Shown: piece after piece, positions 53,279 through 62,582 of the stretch
How the letters are laid out: each line of letters begins with the position of its first letter
How positions within the stretch are numbered: position 1 is the stretch's first letter
Translations under genes and position numbers: made by a program
Origin: Lachnospiraceae bacterium
GTDB lineage: Bacteria; Bacillota; Clostridia; Lachnospirales; Lachnospiraceae
Direction of reading: 5' to 3'
Length of the DNA: 64,000 nucleotides
NCBI GenBank assembly: GCA_013316825.1
Contig: WSLY01000007.1
Coordinates: 36,693-100,692 of the forward strand
Notes under the pieces: model-generated
What the model saw: the letters and a program-made list of their open reading frames with translations, nothing else
Databases searched by the model: none
What the model was told of the DNA's origin: nothing

Positions 53279-54421
53279 ATGCGGTACAGGAGATTAGGAA
53301 AAACGGGGTTGATGGTAAGTGAGATTGGTCTTGGGGCAGAGTGGCTGGAGCGGATGGAGCCGGAGGGCTGCAGGGCGATTATCAAGCTGTGCGAGGAGCA
53401 GGGCATCAATATCTTGGATTGCTGGATGTCCGAGCCGAACGTAAGGACGGCGATTGGAGAGAGCATTCGGGATACAAGGGAGAAATGGTATATTCAGGGG
53501 CATATCGGCTCAACCTGGCAGGGCGGACAGTATGTGCGCACTCGTGAGCTGCCGAAGGTAAAGGAAGCCTTTGCGGATTTGCTTGCCAGACTGGGGACGG
53601 ATTATATTGATTTGGGGATGATACATTATGTGGATGCAGAGCGGGAGTGGGACGAGATTGTGAGCGGTCCCTTTATGGAATATGTACGTGCGTTAAAGGA
53701 AAATGGGACAATCCGCCATGTGGGGCTCAGCTCCCACAATCCAAAGGTGGCAAAGAAAGCGGCGCTTTCCGGCGAAATTGAAATGCTGCTATTTTCTGTC
53801 AATCCTGCGTTTGACTTGATGCCTCCCACGGAAAATATTGACGATTATTTTGTGGAGGAATATGATACGGCGCTTATGGGCATGGATGCGGAGAGGGCGG
53901 AACTCTACAGGATTTGCGAGCAGCAGGATGTGGGGATTACCGTTATGAAAGGGTATGCAGGCGGCAGGCTGTTTGATGAAAAGACCTCTCCCTTTGGCGT
54001 GGCGCTTACGCCCGTCCAGTGTCTCCATTATGCACTGACAAGACCGGCTGTGGCAAGCGTTATGGCAGGTTTTTCCGAGCCGCAGCATGTGCTTGATGCA
54101 GTGCGTTATGAAACGGCGGAGGAGGCAGAGAAGGACTATGCCAGCGTGCTGGCATCTGCGCCGCGCCATGCTTACAGCAAAAAGTGTATGTATTGTAACC
54201 ACTGTAAGCCCTGTCCGGCTGACATTGACATTGCCATGGTAAACAAGCTCTATGATTTGGCATCCATGCAGGAGGAGGTTCCGGCTTCCGTCAGGGCACA
54301 TTATCAGGCGCTTGAGAAAAACGCTTCCCACTGCATCGCCTGCGGCGGCTGTGAGACCCGTTGTCCTTTCGGCGTGGAGATTGTGGAGCGGATGCAGAAG
54401 GCAAGGGCGCTTTTTGTATAA
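53279..54421 (+). CDS. Aldo/keto reductase-like protein with C-terminal ferredoxin domain
   Basis: A 380-residue cytosolic protein. The first 290 residues form an aldo/keto reductase barrel (YRRLGKTGLMVSEIGLG at the start, HVGLSSHNP in the middle). A C-terminal domain has two Cys clusters, CMYCNHCKPCP and CIACGGCETRCP, for two [4Fe-4S] clusters. The barrel looks altered: where most members have a DTA..YG Tyr and a Lys-containing strand, this one reads NILDCWMSEPNVR and IQGHIGS, so the usual Tyr/Lys pair is not evident. It probably works in ferredoxin-type electron transfer; substrate unknown. AAAGGAGAGG lies before ATG 53279. TATAAT at 53235-53240 may be its -10 box. Confidence 0.87.
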   Translation: MRYRRLGKTGLMVSEIGLGAEWLERMEPEGCRAIIKLCEEQGINILDCWMSEPNVRTAIGESIRDTREKWYIQGHIGSTWQGGQYVRTRELPKVKEAFADLLARLGTDYIDLGMIHYVDAEREWDEIVSGPFMEYVRALKENGTIRHVGLSSHNPKVAKKAALSGEIEMLLFSVNPAFDLMPPTENIDDYFVEEYDTALMGMDAERAELYRICEQQDVGITVMKGYAGGRLFDEKTSPFGVALTPVQCLHYALTRPAVASVMAGFSEPQHVLDAVRYETAEEAEKDYASVLASAPRHAYSKKCMYCNHCKPCPADIDIAMVNKLYDLASMQEEVPASVRAHYQALEKNASHCIACGGCETRCPFGVEIVERMQKARALFV

Positions 54422-54542
54422 GGCGTTTATCCTTTGCCCCAATATAAAATCTTTAATCGCAAGATTTGTGTCTGCGCGCTGCCTGCCACAAACTTGTAAT
54501 CCATTTATTTGTGCAGAAAGCAGCGCAGAAATGAGGAAGCAT

Positions 54543-55070
54543 ATGAACGAGACATTGCAGGTTTTAAAGAAAAGAAGGAGCTGCCGGAGCTTTAAACCGG
54601 ATATGGTGCCGCAAAAGCTGCTGGAGGCAATTATAGAGGCGGGCACTTATGCGCCCACCGGTATGGGCAAACAGTCGCCCATTATCATTGCGGTGACGAA
54701 CAAAGAGCTGCGGGATAAGCTTGCGGAGGAAAACCGCAAAATTGGCGGCTGGCAGGAGGGCTTCGACCCATTTTACGGCGCGCCGGTTATTTTCATTGTG
54801 CTTGCCAATAAAGAAATCGGGACTTATCAGTATGACGGCAGTCTTGTAATGGGTAATCTGCTAAACGCAGCGGAGAGCCTTGGCGTGGCGGGCATTTGGA
54901 TTCACAGGGCAAAGGAAGAGTTTGCCTCGGATTTTGGAAGAGAGCTGTTAAAGCAGCTTGGCATTACAGGCGATTATGAGGGAATCGGGCATTGTGCGTT
55001 AGGATATGCCGCAGAACCAGCGAAAGAGCCTGCCCAGAGAAAAAAAGATTACGTCTATTATCTGGTATAA
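54543..55070 (+). CDS. Nitroreductase family protein
   Basis: A 175-residue FMN-dependent nitroreductase-fold protein. The flavin-phosphate motif is KKRRSCRSFKPD near residue 10, followed by AGTYAPTGMGKQSPI near 35, and GVAGIWIHRAKEE near 118; the late segment IGHCALGYAAEP is typical. Such enzymes reduce flavins, quinones or nitro compounds with NAD(P)H. ATG 54543 follows GAGGAAGC. Its stop is next to the tRNA terminator of the opposite strand. Confidence 0.9.
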   Translation: MNETLQVLKKRRSCRSFKPDMVPQKLLEAIIEAGTYAPTGMGKQSPIIIAVTNKELRDKLAEENRKIGGWQEGFDPFYGAPVIFIVLANKEIGTYQYDGSLVMGNLLNAAESLGVAGIWIHRAKEEFASDFGRELLKQLGITGDYEGIGHCALGYAAEPAKEPAQRKKDYVYYLV

Positions 55071-55097
55071 AAAAACTGCACGGCGAGAGCCATGCAG
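55069..55097 (-). terminator. Terminator of tRNA-Ala
   Basis: On the minus strand: CTGCATGG (55097-55090) with CCGTGCAG (55083-55076), 6-base loop, then seven T (55075-55069). Confidence 0.8.
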
Positions 55098-55108
55098 GAT
55101 CGTAAAAA

Positions 55109-55181
55109 TGGAGATAGCGGGACTCGAACCCGTGACCTGTGCGTTGCGAACGCACCGCTCTCCCAACTGAGCTATATCCCC
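55109..55181 (-). tRNA. tRNA-Ala, anticodon CGC
   Basis: A 73-base cloverleaf on the minus strand. Acceptor GGGGATA pairs with TATCTCC and includes G3-U70, the identity mark of alanine tRNA. The D-stem is GCTC/GAGC; the anticodon stem is GTGCG/CGCAC with loop TTCGCAA (anticodon CGC, codon GCG). The T-arm has TTCGAGT with one A-C mismatch at the stem base. CCA is not encoded; A73 is. A terminator follows. Confidence 0.95.
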
Positions 55182-55282
55182 ATAAGCGGATTATATCATT
55201 GCCGTAAGAAAAAAACAAGAAAAAATGGGGACAGGTATACGGTTATTTTAAAATGGAAACGGACGCGAGGTATGGAAACGAT

Positions 55283-57160
55283 ATGAAAAAGCTGCTTGTT
55301 TACTTGAGGGATTATAAAAAAGAGACTGTGCTGGCGCCTCTTTTTAAAATGTTGGAGGCATCCTTCGAACTTCTGATTCCCATAGTGGTAAAGTTAATTG
55401 TAGACGTGGGTATTGCCAATGAGGATAGGCGCTATGTGGGGCGTATGTGTTTTGTGATGATACTGCTCGGCGTTATCGGACTGGTATGTTCCATCACGGC
55501 GCAGTATTTTTCCGCTAAGGCGGCTGTAGGGTTTGCCACAAAGCTCAGACATACGCTTTTTGCCCATATGCAGAAGCTGTCTTTTTCCCAAATGGATAAA
55601 ATGGGAACGGCTTCCATGATAACCCGCATGACGAGCGATATTAATCAAGTGCAAAACGGTGTCAATATGGTGCTGCGTCTGTTTCTTCGCTCTCCCTTTA
55701 TTGTGTTTGGCGCGATGGTAATGGCGTTTACCATAGATGTAGGCGCTGCGCTAGTGTTTGTGGTAGTGATTCCGCTGCTTTCCGTGGTGGTGTTTGGCAT
55801 TATGCTGATAACAATTCCGCTGTATAAAAAGGTACAGGCGGGGCTTGACGGAATACTTGGCATTACGAGGGGGAACCTGACAGGGGTGCGTGTGCTGCGC
55901 GCTTTCCACAAGGAGGAGGAAGAAAAAAAGGAGTTTGCGGACGGCAACGAAAAGCTGACGGCTATGCAGATGTTTGTGGGCAGAATTTCTGCTATCATGA
56001 ATCCTGTCACATATGTTATCGTAAATGGCGCCACGATAGCGCTGCTGTGGATTGGCGCAGTAAAGGTGGACAGCGGTATTCTGACGCAGGGCGCGGTTAT
56101 GGCGCTGGTCAATTATATGTCGCAGATACTGGTAGAGCTGGTGAAGCTGGCAAATTTGATTATTACGGTCAACAAAGCGATTGCCTGCGGCAACCGGATT
56201 GGCAATGTGCTGGAGATAGAGGCTGGTTTGACAGAAGGCACAGCGGGCAGTCTGGAAGAAGTTTGCAGGAGAGAGCAGTCAGAGAGTGCAGGAGAAGCCT
56301 GCAGGAGAGAACAGCCAGAGAGTGCGGGAGAAGCCTGTAAGGGAGAGCAGATACCTGTGGTGGAATTTGCGCATGTTTCTCTGACGTATCCCGGCGCGGG
56401 GGCGGAGAGCCTGACGGATATTCATTTTAAGGCGATGAAGGGGGAGACAATCGGGATTATCGGCGGTACAGGTTCCGGAAAAACGTCGTTGGTGAATCTG
56501 ATTCCCCGTTTTTATGAGGCGACGGCGGGCTGCGTAAAGGTGGACGGTATTCCGGTTGCAGAATATTCTCTGCGGGCGCTTCGGGAAAAAATAGGCGTGG
56601 TGCCGCAGAAGGCGGTACTCTTTAAGGGCACCATCAGGGAAAACCTGCTGATGGGAAGGGAATTTTCGGAACGTCGGACAGATACGGCAGAGGGAGCGGG
56701 AAACGCTTTTGCGGGAAAGGAAGCGGAAGACGCCCTGCTGCGGGAGGCGCTGGAAATCTCACAGTCCGCGGAATTTGTGGACGATAAGCCGGACGGACTG
56801 GAAACCCAGATAAGTCAGGGCGGCAAAAATCTTTCCGGCGGGCAGAAACAGCGGCTTACCATTGCGCGTGCGCTGGTAAAACAACCTGAAATATTAATAC
56901 TGGACGACAGCGCGTCGGCGCTTGATTATGCGACGGATTTGAAGCTGCGAAGGGCGATTCACGGCATGAAAAAGGCGCCTGTGGTCTTTATCGTGTCGCA
57001 GCGCGCTTCCTCCATTTTGTCTGCGGATACTATTATTGTGTTGGACGACGGCGAGGTGGCAGGCATAGGAACCCATGAGGAGCTGCTTCGAGGCTGTGAG
57101 GTTTATCAGGAAATTTACTATTCCCAGTATCCCGATAAGAGAGGGGAGGTGACGGCATAA
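55283..57160 (+). CDS. Heterodimeric ABC exporter, subunit with degenerate ATPase site
   Basis: A 625-residue half-transporter with six membrane segments (1-310) and an ATPase domain: Walker A GGTGSGKTS, signature NLSGGQKQR, Walker B ILILDDSASALD with Asp in place of the catalytic Glu, and Gln for the switch His (IVSQRAS). The linker near residues 328-356 holds two perfect-frame 12-residue repeats (CRREQ-x-ESAGEA) and a third partial one. A second insert lies near 455-480 (RTDTAEGAGNAFAGKE). Start ATG 55283; the GAGG site is distant. It overlaps the partner gene start by one base. This is the non-catalytic subunit of the exporter. Confidence 0.91.
   Translation: MKKLLVYLRDYKKETVLAPLFKMLEASFELLIPIVVKLIVDVGIANEDRRYVGRMCFVMILLGVIGLVCSITAQYFSAKAAVGFATKLRHTLFAHMQKLSFSQMDKMGTASMITRMTSDINQVQNGVNMVLRLFLRSPFIVFGAMVMAFTIDVGAALVFVVVIPLLSVVVFGIMLITIPLYKKVQAGLDGILGITRGNLTGVRVLRAFHKEEEEKKEFADGNEKLTAMQMFVGRISAIMNPVTYVIVNGATIALLWIGAVKVDSGILTQGAVMALVNYMSQILVELVKLANLIITVNKAIACGNRIGNVLEIEAGLTEGTAGSLEEVCRREQSESAGEACRREQPESAGEACKGEQIPVVEFAHVSLTYPGAGAESLTDIHFKAMKGETIGIIGGTGSGKTSLVNLIPRFYEATAGCVKVDGIPVAEYSLRALREKIGVVPQKAVLFKGTIRENLLMGREFSERRTDTAEGAGNAFAGKEAEDALLREALEISQSAEFVDDKPDGLETQISQGGKNLSGGQKQRLTIARALVKQPEILILDDSASALDYATDLKLRRAIHGMKKAPVVFIVSQRASSILSADTIIVLDDGEVAGIGTHEELLRGCEVYQEIYYSQYPDKRGEVTA
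56264..56335 (+). repeat. Two tandem 36-bp in-frame repeats in the exporter linker
   Basis: Copies at 56264-56299 and 56300-56335 differ at four bases and each encode 12 residues. A partial third copy covers 56336-56350. The unit length is a multiple of three, so copy-number changes keep the frame. Confidence 0.85.
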
Positions 57161-58959
57161 TGGGCAGAAAAACCGATAAAGCGGAGTCTGTAAAACAAAA
57201 GGGGCAGCTTGCAACCTTGAAAAAAGTGTTTCATTACATCGGAAAATATTGGTTTTTCCTGATTTTTTCCATTGTGTGCGCGGCAGCAACGGTGACATTG
57301 ACTTTATATATACCGATACTGACGGGCGATGCCATCGACTGTATTATAGAGCCGGGGAAAGTGGATTTTACAATCATTTGGAAGATTTTAAAAGAGATGG
57401 GCATTGTGATTGGGTGCACGGCGTTGTCTCAGTGGGTGATGAGTGTGTGCAACAATAAAATTGCCTATCATGTGGTGCGGGACATCAGGCGGGATGCGTT
57501 TGAACGGATTCAGATACTGCCGTTAAAATATCTGGATGCCCATCCTTACGGAGAAATTGTAAGCCGTGTGATTGCCGATGTAGACCAGTTTTCGGATGGC
57601 CTGATTATGGGATTTACCCAGCTTTTTACGGGGGTTATCACGATTTTGGGCACACTGTTCTTTATGTTTCGGGAGAATGTGGGCATCACGCTGGTGGTGG
57701 TCTGCATTACGCCGGTCAGTCTTTTTGTGGCGGCGTTTATTGCCAGAAGAACCTATAAAATGTTTAAGCTGCAGTCGGAGACGAGGGGCGAGCAGACGGC
57801 GCTGATAGATGAAATGATAGGAAATCAGAAGGTGGTGCAGGCTTTTTCCTATGAAGACAAGGCGCTGTCCCGCTTTGATGAAATCAATGAAAAGCTGGCA
57901 AAATATTCCTTGAATGCGACTTTCTTTTCCTCCTTGACGAATCCGTCCACAAGGTTTGTCAACAGCCTTGTATACACCGGTGTCTGTGTAACGGGAGCAC
58001 TTTCTGCCATCAGAGGGCTTGTCACGGGAGTCGGCGGTATCTCCGTGGGAACGCTTACCTGCTTTTTGAGCTATGCCAACCAGTACACCAAGCCCTTTAA
58101 TGAGATTTCCGGCGTATTTACGGAGTTTCAGAACGCGCTTGCGTGCGCAGCGCGTATTTTTGCGCTGATAGAGGAGACGCCGCAGGTGGAGGAGCCGGAA
58201 GGTGCGCGCGTACTGCAGGATGCAGCGGGCAGGGTGGAGCTTTCCCATGCGGCATTTTCCTATGTACCGGAAAGAAAACTGATAGAGGATTTGAATCTGC
58301 GCGTGGAAAGCGGAAAGAGAGTTGCCATTGTGGGTCCTACCGGCTGCGGCAAGACGACCATCATCAATCTGCTTATGCGTTTTTATGACGTGGATGCAGG
58401 CAGCATTTCGGTGGATGGCACCGATATTCGGGAGATAACGAGAAAGAGCCTTAGGGAAAATTATGGAATGGTGCTGCAGGAGACATGGCTGAAGGCAGGC
58501 ACCGTGCGGGAAAATATTGTAATGGGGAAACCGGATGCTGCGGATGAGGAGGTAATTGCCGCGGCGAAGGCAGCGCACTCCCACAGCTTTATCAAGCGTC
58601 TTCCCCAAGGGTACGACACAGTGCTTTCCGAGGATGGCGGCGAGCTTTCGCAGGGACAGAAGCAGCTTTTATGTATCACCCGCGTTATGCTCTGCCTGCC
58701 GCCCATGCTGATATTGGACGAGGCAACCTCCTCCATCGACACGCGGACCGAAATCCGCATTCAAAAGGCATTTGCCAAAATGATGGAAGGGCGCACCAGC
58801 TTTGTGATTGCACACCGCTTATCCACGATAGTGGATGCGGACACCATTCTGGTGATGAAGGACGGGCATATTATCGAGCAGGGAAATCACAGGGAGCTGC
58901 TTATGCAGAACGGATTTTATGCAGAGCTGTATAACAGCCAGTTTGTGATGAGCGAGTAG
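57160..58959 (+). CDS. Heterodimeric ABC exporter, catalytic subunit
   Basis: A 599-residue half-transporter partner of 55283-57160. Six membrane segments (near 25-320) precede the ATPase domain with Walker A GPTGCGKTT, signature ELSQGQKQLL, Walker B LILDEATSSID with the catalytic Glu, and switch His in VIAHRLST. ATG 57160 shares its A with the upstream TAA, so the two are translationally coupled. The N-terminus has a charged 20-residue leader before the first segment. Same design as the pair at 2886-6478, but a different linker and sequence. Substrate unknown; drugs or lipids are usual. Confidence 0.93.
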   Translation: MGRKTDKAESVKQKGQLATLKKVFHYIGKYWFFLIFSIVCAAATVTLTLYIPILTGDAIDCIIEPGKVDFTIIWKILKEMGIVIGCTALSQWVMSVCNNKIAYHVVRDIRRDAFERIQILPLKYLDAHPYGEIVSRVIADVDQFSDGLIMGFTQLFTGVITILGTLFFMFRENVGITLVVVCITPVSLFVAAFIARRTYKMFKLQSETRGEQTALIDEMIGNQKVVQAFSYEDKALSRFDEINEKLAKYSLNATFFSSLTNPSTRFVNSLVYTGVCVTGALSAIRGLVTGVGGISVGTLTCFLSYANQYTKPFNEISGVFTEFQNALACAARIFALIEETPQVEEPEGARVLQDAAGRVELSHAAFSYVPERKLIEDLNLRVESGKRVAIVGPTGCGKTTIINLLMRFYDVDAGSISVDGTDIREITRKSLRENYGMVLQETWLKAGTVRENIVMGKPDAADEEVIAAAKAAHSHSFIKRLPQGYDTVLSEDGGELSQGQKQLLCITRVMLCLPPMLILDEATSSIDTRTEIRIQKAFAKMMEGRTSFVIAHRLSTIVDADTILVMKDGHIIEQGNHRELLMQNGFYAELYNSQFVMSE

Positions 58960-58970
58960 AAACGATAGTA

Positions 58971-59009
58971 AAAAATCCCTCTGAAGACAATATCTTCAGA
59001 GGGATTTTT
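58971..59009. terminator. Strong terminator after the ABC exporter pair
   Basis: A 17-bp perfect stem (58971-58987 with 58993-59009, core CCCTCTGAAGA) and 5-base loop, with A- and T-tracts at the ends. Confidence 0.93.
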
Positions 59010-59174
59010 TGTGGGAAAATTCTGGTTAGGTTTGCAGGAAATGCTATGGAGTTGCACTAATTGAAATGAGATAATTGAATATAAAAGAAAAAACAGTATT
59101 GAAGGTGTTTCCGGTGGCTCGTTATGTGACATAAAAATATGAAACAAATATGAGAACGCAAAGGAGGATATAAG

Positions 59175-59881
59175 ATGAGAAAAATAATAAGTTGTTTCAT
59201 GGCAGTCATATTTGTAGTTTTAGAAATACAATTTCCGATAGCAGTAAATGCGCAGACGGAGGCAGATTTTGAGAAATTGATATTCCGGTATTACGAAATG
59301 ATAAAGAAAAAATTATCAATATTGAAATACCCTGTTACAGTACAATTCTTTTGTATGACAAGAATATGGTGGATGTAATAAGGTATATAAATATTCGAAA
59401 TGGATTTTTGTATGGAGAATTAGAGGGGAACGAAATACAGCCGACTTCAGATGCGCCGGTTTATATTGATTATGTCAGAAATCCAAGTACGATTCGTGTG
59501 TTGATAAATGGAAAAGTAGATACGGTTGATTTTAAAACATATTGCAAAAGGGCGGCGGCAGATGCGGCTGTAGAAGCGACATACAATTATTTTTTGTTAG
59601 ATTATTATGGTGCTTTTTTTCCAACCTTTTATAGAACACAAAAATCAAGTAAACCAACGTATTGTGTGCAATATGGTGGGATTTTGCCACAAAAAGAAGC
59701 GGATGATTTAGCAAAGACAAAATCATGGAAAGAAATTCTGAAATATTATTATACACGTTCAGAAAATGTAACGTATTATAACTCATTAATGAATTATGGA
59801 GCGTTGATTGTTACAACATCTCACGTTCACGATTGGGGAGGTGGTATTATATGTGCACATTGCGGCGCAGTAGCGCGTTAA
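59175..59881 (+). pseudogene. Secreted protein gene broken by a frameshift
   Basis: ATG 59175 follows AAAGGAGGATATAAG and opens a clear signal peptide (ISCFMAVIFVVLEIQFPIAVNA, cut near residue 27). Reading continues in that frame only to 59378. From 59273 a different frame is open to 59881 and makes coherent protein (EIDIPVLRNDKEKIINIEIP onward), ending HDWGGGIICAHCGAVAR. One extra base near 59265-59273, for example GAAGAA for GAGAA, would join them as one secreted protein of about 235 residues. No family is recognised. Either the gene is inactive or the read has a one-base error. The final 31 bases overlap the next gene. Confidence 0.7.
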
Positions 59882-60729
59882 TCGTTATTATGAGCATGTT
59901 ATCTGCCCTGCTGTCCGGCTGCGGGTCAGGGAAAGGAGCCGTTTCTTATGAGGAAAGGCAGCAGATACCACTCTCAGGCGAGCTTCTCATGGAAGAGATG
60001 GCATTTTGCGGAGTGGAAGCCGGAAGCGAGGAGCCTGTCTGTTTTTCATACTCAGGGGAAGGCATACAGATTTTGTTGTGCGCTGGCGACGGATATGAAC
60101 CGGCAAAAATATATATACAGGGGGAAGCATACGATTTTTCTTTTGCAGGCTACAGCCCACAGGGAACGGAGCCTCCCGAGGTCTGTCTGGCAGATGTCAA
60201 CGGGGACGGTGTTCCGGATGTGCTTCTGCGGGGGGAGGCATACCGCGCGCAAATCCGGCAGGACATTTACCTTTCCGATGGGGAGGGCGGATACAGGGAG
60301 CTTGGGGATGTGACATGGCGGGGGTGGGAATCCCTGCAGGAAATTCCATTTACCGTAACCTATGAGGATGATTACCGGATACATATTAAAATGCCGCAGT
60401 ATGGCATTGACAGCACGGAAGAAATGCATACTTCCTTTCGGGAATTAGCGGAGGAACTGGGGATTTACGACAGTGAGGGAAAGATTACAGAGTATGGGCG
60501 GACGGCGTGGGGGGTAGATACGCTGCAAAGTCAGGCGGTCAGGTATATGGAAGAGGACGGTTTTATTACTTTGCGCTATGAGGCGCAGATAGCAGCGGGT
60601 TACGGCGAGTACGGGCTGGGATGGTGTTTTGTGTTTCTTTATGATATCATGGACACGGGGTATGTATTAAAATCAATTGCGTTGGAGCGTTTTGATTATG
60701 AAACAGGGGCGGTTTCTTACCGCCCCTAA
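59851..60729 (+). CDS. Lipoprotein with FG-GAP-like segment
   Basis: A 292-residue exported protein. ATG 59851 follows GGGGAGG; it starts inside the end of the broken gene upstream. The signal peptide ends at a lipobox, LLSGC near residue 24. Near residue 113 is ADVNGDGVPDVLLRGEA, a calcium-binding-type FG-GAP or EF-like strand, with paired beta-strands around it. The rest has no family I recognise. It precedes two ABC exporter genes on the same strand, and may be the exposed partner of that system or an independent surface protein. Confidence 0.8.
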   Translation: MCTLRRSSALIVIMSMLSALLSGCGSGKGAVSYEERQQIPLSGELLMEEMAFCGVEAGSEEPVCFSYSGEGIQILLCAGDGYEPAKIYIQGEAYDFSFAGYSPQGTEPPEVCLADVNGDGVPDVLLRGEAYRAQIRQDIYLSDGEGGYRELGDVTWRGWESLQEIPFTVTYEDDYRIHIKMPQYGIDSTEEMHTSFRELAEELGIYDSEGKITEYGRTAWGVDTLQSQAVRYMEEDGFITLRYEAQIAAGYGEYGLGWCFVFLYDIMDTGYVLKSIALERFDYETGAVSYRP

Positions 60730-60774
60730 AAGGTTTGGAATCAGAGTTAAGTTTAAAACGGAGGATATCTATTG

Positions 60775-62559
60775 ATGAAGGTACTGCATGCCAATATAAA
60801 TATAATCAGAGAGATAAACAGGCTGGATAAAACACGCAATCTGTTTACCGCTATTTTTTACTTAAGCGATACGGTGGATATCATCATTTATAACGCTTTG
60901 TTTCTGCCCTTTATTTATTATGCGGTGGAGCACAAATTTCCCACTTACAGATATCTGACAATAGCCGGTATTTTATTTTTGATGGTTCTGTGTAATGCGG
61001 CATACAGTAAATTCTATCACGGATATCTTGAGCAGCTTTCTAATATGAAAATAAAACATGCCTATAATAAGCAGCTTTTTATAAAGGCAGGAAAATATGA
61101 CTATGCGGATATGACAAGAGCAGAATATTATGAAAAATATTCCATGCTTCTCAATATTGGAGCGGATAAGCTGGTGGAAGGGCTGGACATGATATGGTGG
61201 GCGGTTTCGGTTTTGCTGCTTTCCCTTTTTTATATTACGGTGATTCAAAGCATCAGCCTGACCTTGGTCTTTGCTGCGCTGCTGTGCGCTCTGGCAGTTT
61301 ATTTTATCAATCTGAAATACATTCAATATGAATATCAGTATCATACGGAAACTGTGCGTACATCGAGAAAATCCGAATATTTTGGGCGGATATTTTTGAT
61401 GGAAAGGTACGCGGCAGATTTACGGACGACTAATGTATTTCATGCATTGGAAAAAGACAAAAACCGGATGTTCCGTCAACTGAAGAAGGTAATCGTTTCA
61501 GGAGCTTCAAAAAAAGTATTGCTTTTTTCGATTATAAAAAAGCTGCTTTTGTTTTTTGTTACAACTGCGTTTGTAGCCATATATATGGCTTGGAATTATC
61601 TGGTAGAGGGCAATATTTTACTGTCTGTCAGTGAGATTGTGGTTGCGCAGGCGCTTATGCTGCAAATGAGCACGATTCTGTCGGATCTGGCAATGATTTA
61701 TCCCAAATTAAAGCAGAACATGCTTTATATGAAGGACTATCAGGAGTTTATGGATTATGAGCCGGCAATACAGGAAAATGAGGGAGGGCTTGTGCCAAAG
61801 GGCGGTGCAGGCGCGCTTGCCCTTCGGAATGTGAGCTTTGGCTATGACAAGGGCAGAATGGTCCTAAAAAATATCAGCATGGAGATTGGAGCCGGAGAGA
61901 AAATTGCCATAGTCGGCTATAACGGGGCGGGGAAATCGACGCTTGTAAAAATACTGCTGCGGCTCTGTCTGCCCGAGGAGGGGGAAGTGCTCATGGACGG
62001 AAAGCCGGCGGAAACCTACAGCCTGAAGGCCTACAGGGGGCGTTTTGCCACGGCATTTCAGGAGAGCAACCTGTATGCACTTACCGCCGCGGAAAATGTA
62101 CTGATGGACGTGTACACGGAGGACAGGCGTGAAGCGGTGGAGGAAGCGCTTAGGAAGGCGGGTATCAGGGAGAGGCTGCCGGAGGGGGAAGCAGGTCTTA
62201 GGAGCGAGATGACGAAAGAGTTCAGCGAAGAGGGGATAGAGCTGTCAGGCGGGCAGACGCAGAAGCTGGCGCTGTCAAGGGTCTATGCAGAGGAAAAGGG
62301 AATCATCATACTGGACGAGCCCTCCAGCGCATTGGACCCGGTAAGCGAGAGCAGGATGTATCAGGCGATGCTTGAGAGCGCGGAGGGAAAAACGCTGATA
62401 CTGATATCGCACAGGCTGTCCCTTGTGCGGGAGGCGGACAGGATATATTACCTTGAGGACGGTCGGATAGAAGAGGCAGGAAGCCATGAGGAGCTCTTAG
62501 GGAAAAACGGGAAGTATGCGGCGCTGTGGCATGTGCAGGCGGATAAATATGCAGTGTAA
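60775..62559 (+). CDS. ABC exporter of the peptide/bacteriocin type, first of a tandem pair
   Basis: A 594-residue half-transporter. About six membrane segments (near 20-325) are followed by an ATPase domain with Walker A GYNGAGKST, signature ELSGGQTQKL, complete Walker B IIILDEPSSALDP and switch His in LISHRLS. This form is typical of clostridial exporters found next to peptide or lantibiotic genes. GGAGG is 10 bases before ATG 60775 (TTG 60772 is an alternative). From base 61685 its DNA is almost identical to that of the next gene (4 mismatches in 505 bases), while the membrane domains differ. No peptide precursor is visible beside it. Confidence 0.9.
   Translation: MKVLHANINIIREINRLDKTRNLFTAIFYLSDTVDIIIYNALFLPFIYYAVEHKFPTYRYLTIAGILFLMVLCNAAYSKFYHGYLEQLSNMKIKHAYNKQLFIKAGKYDYADMTRAEYYEKYSMLLNIGADKLVEGLDMIWWAVSVLLLSLFYITVIQSISLTLVFAALLCALAVYFINLKYIQYEYQYHTETVRTSRKSEYFGRIFLMERYAADLRTTNVFHALEKDKNRMFRQLKKVIVSGASKKVLLFSIIKKLLLFFVTTAFVAIYMAWNYLVEGNILLSVSEIVVAQALMLQMSTILSDLAMIYPKLKQNMLYMKDYQEFMDYEPAIQENEGGLVPKGGAGALALRNVSFGYDKGRMVLKNISMEIGAGEKIAIVGYNGAGKSTLVKILLRLCLPEEGEVLMDGKPAETYSLKAYRGRFATAFQESNLYALTAAENVLMDVYTEDRREAVEEALRKAGIRERLPEGEAGLRSEMTKEFSEEGIELSGGQTQKLALSRVYAEEKGIIILDEPSSALDPVSESRMYQAMLESAEGKTLILISHRLSLVREADRIYYLEDGRIEEAGSHEELLGKNGKYAALWHVQADKYAV
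61685..62189 (+). repeat. Duplicated ATPase segment, copy 1
   Basis: Bases 61685-62189 match 63496-64000 at an offset of 1811, with four mismatches noted (near 61812, 61872, 61969 and 62105). The identity starts abruptly at ATCTGGCAATG, inside the last membrane helix region, and continues past the window end in copy 2. Confidence 0.93.
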
Positions 62560-62582
62560 AGCAAAAGAATCTGGGGTGTGAG

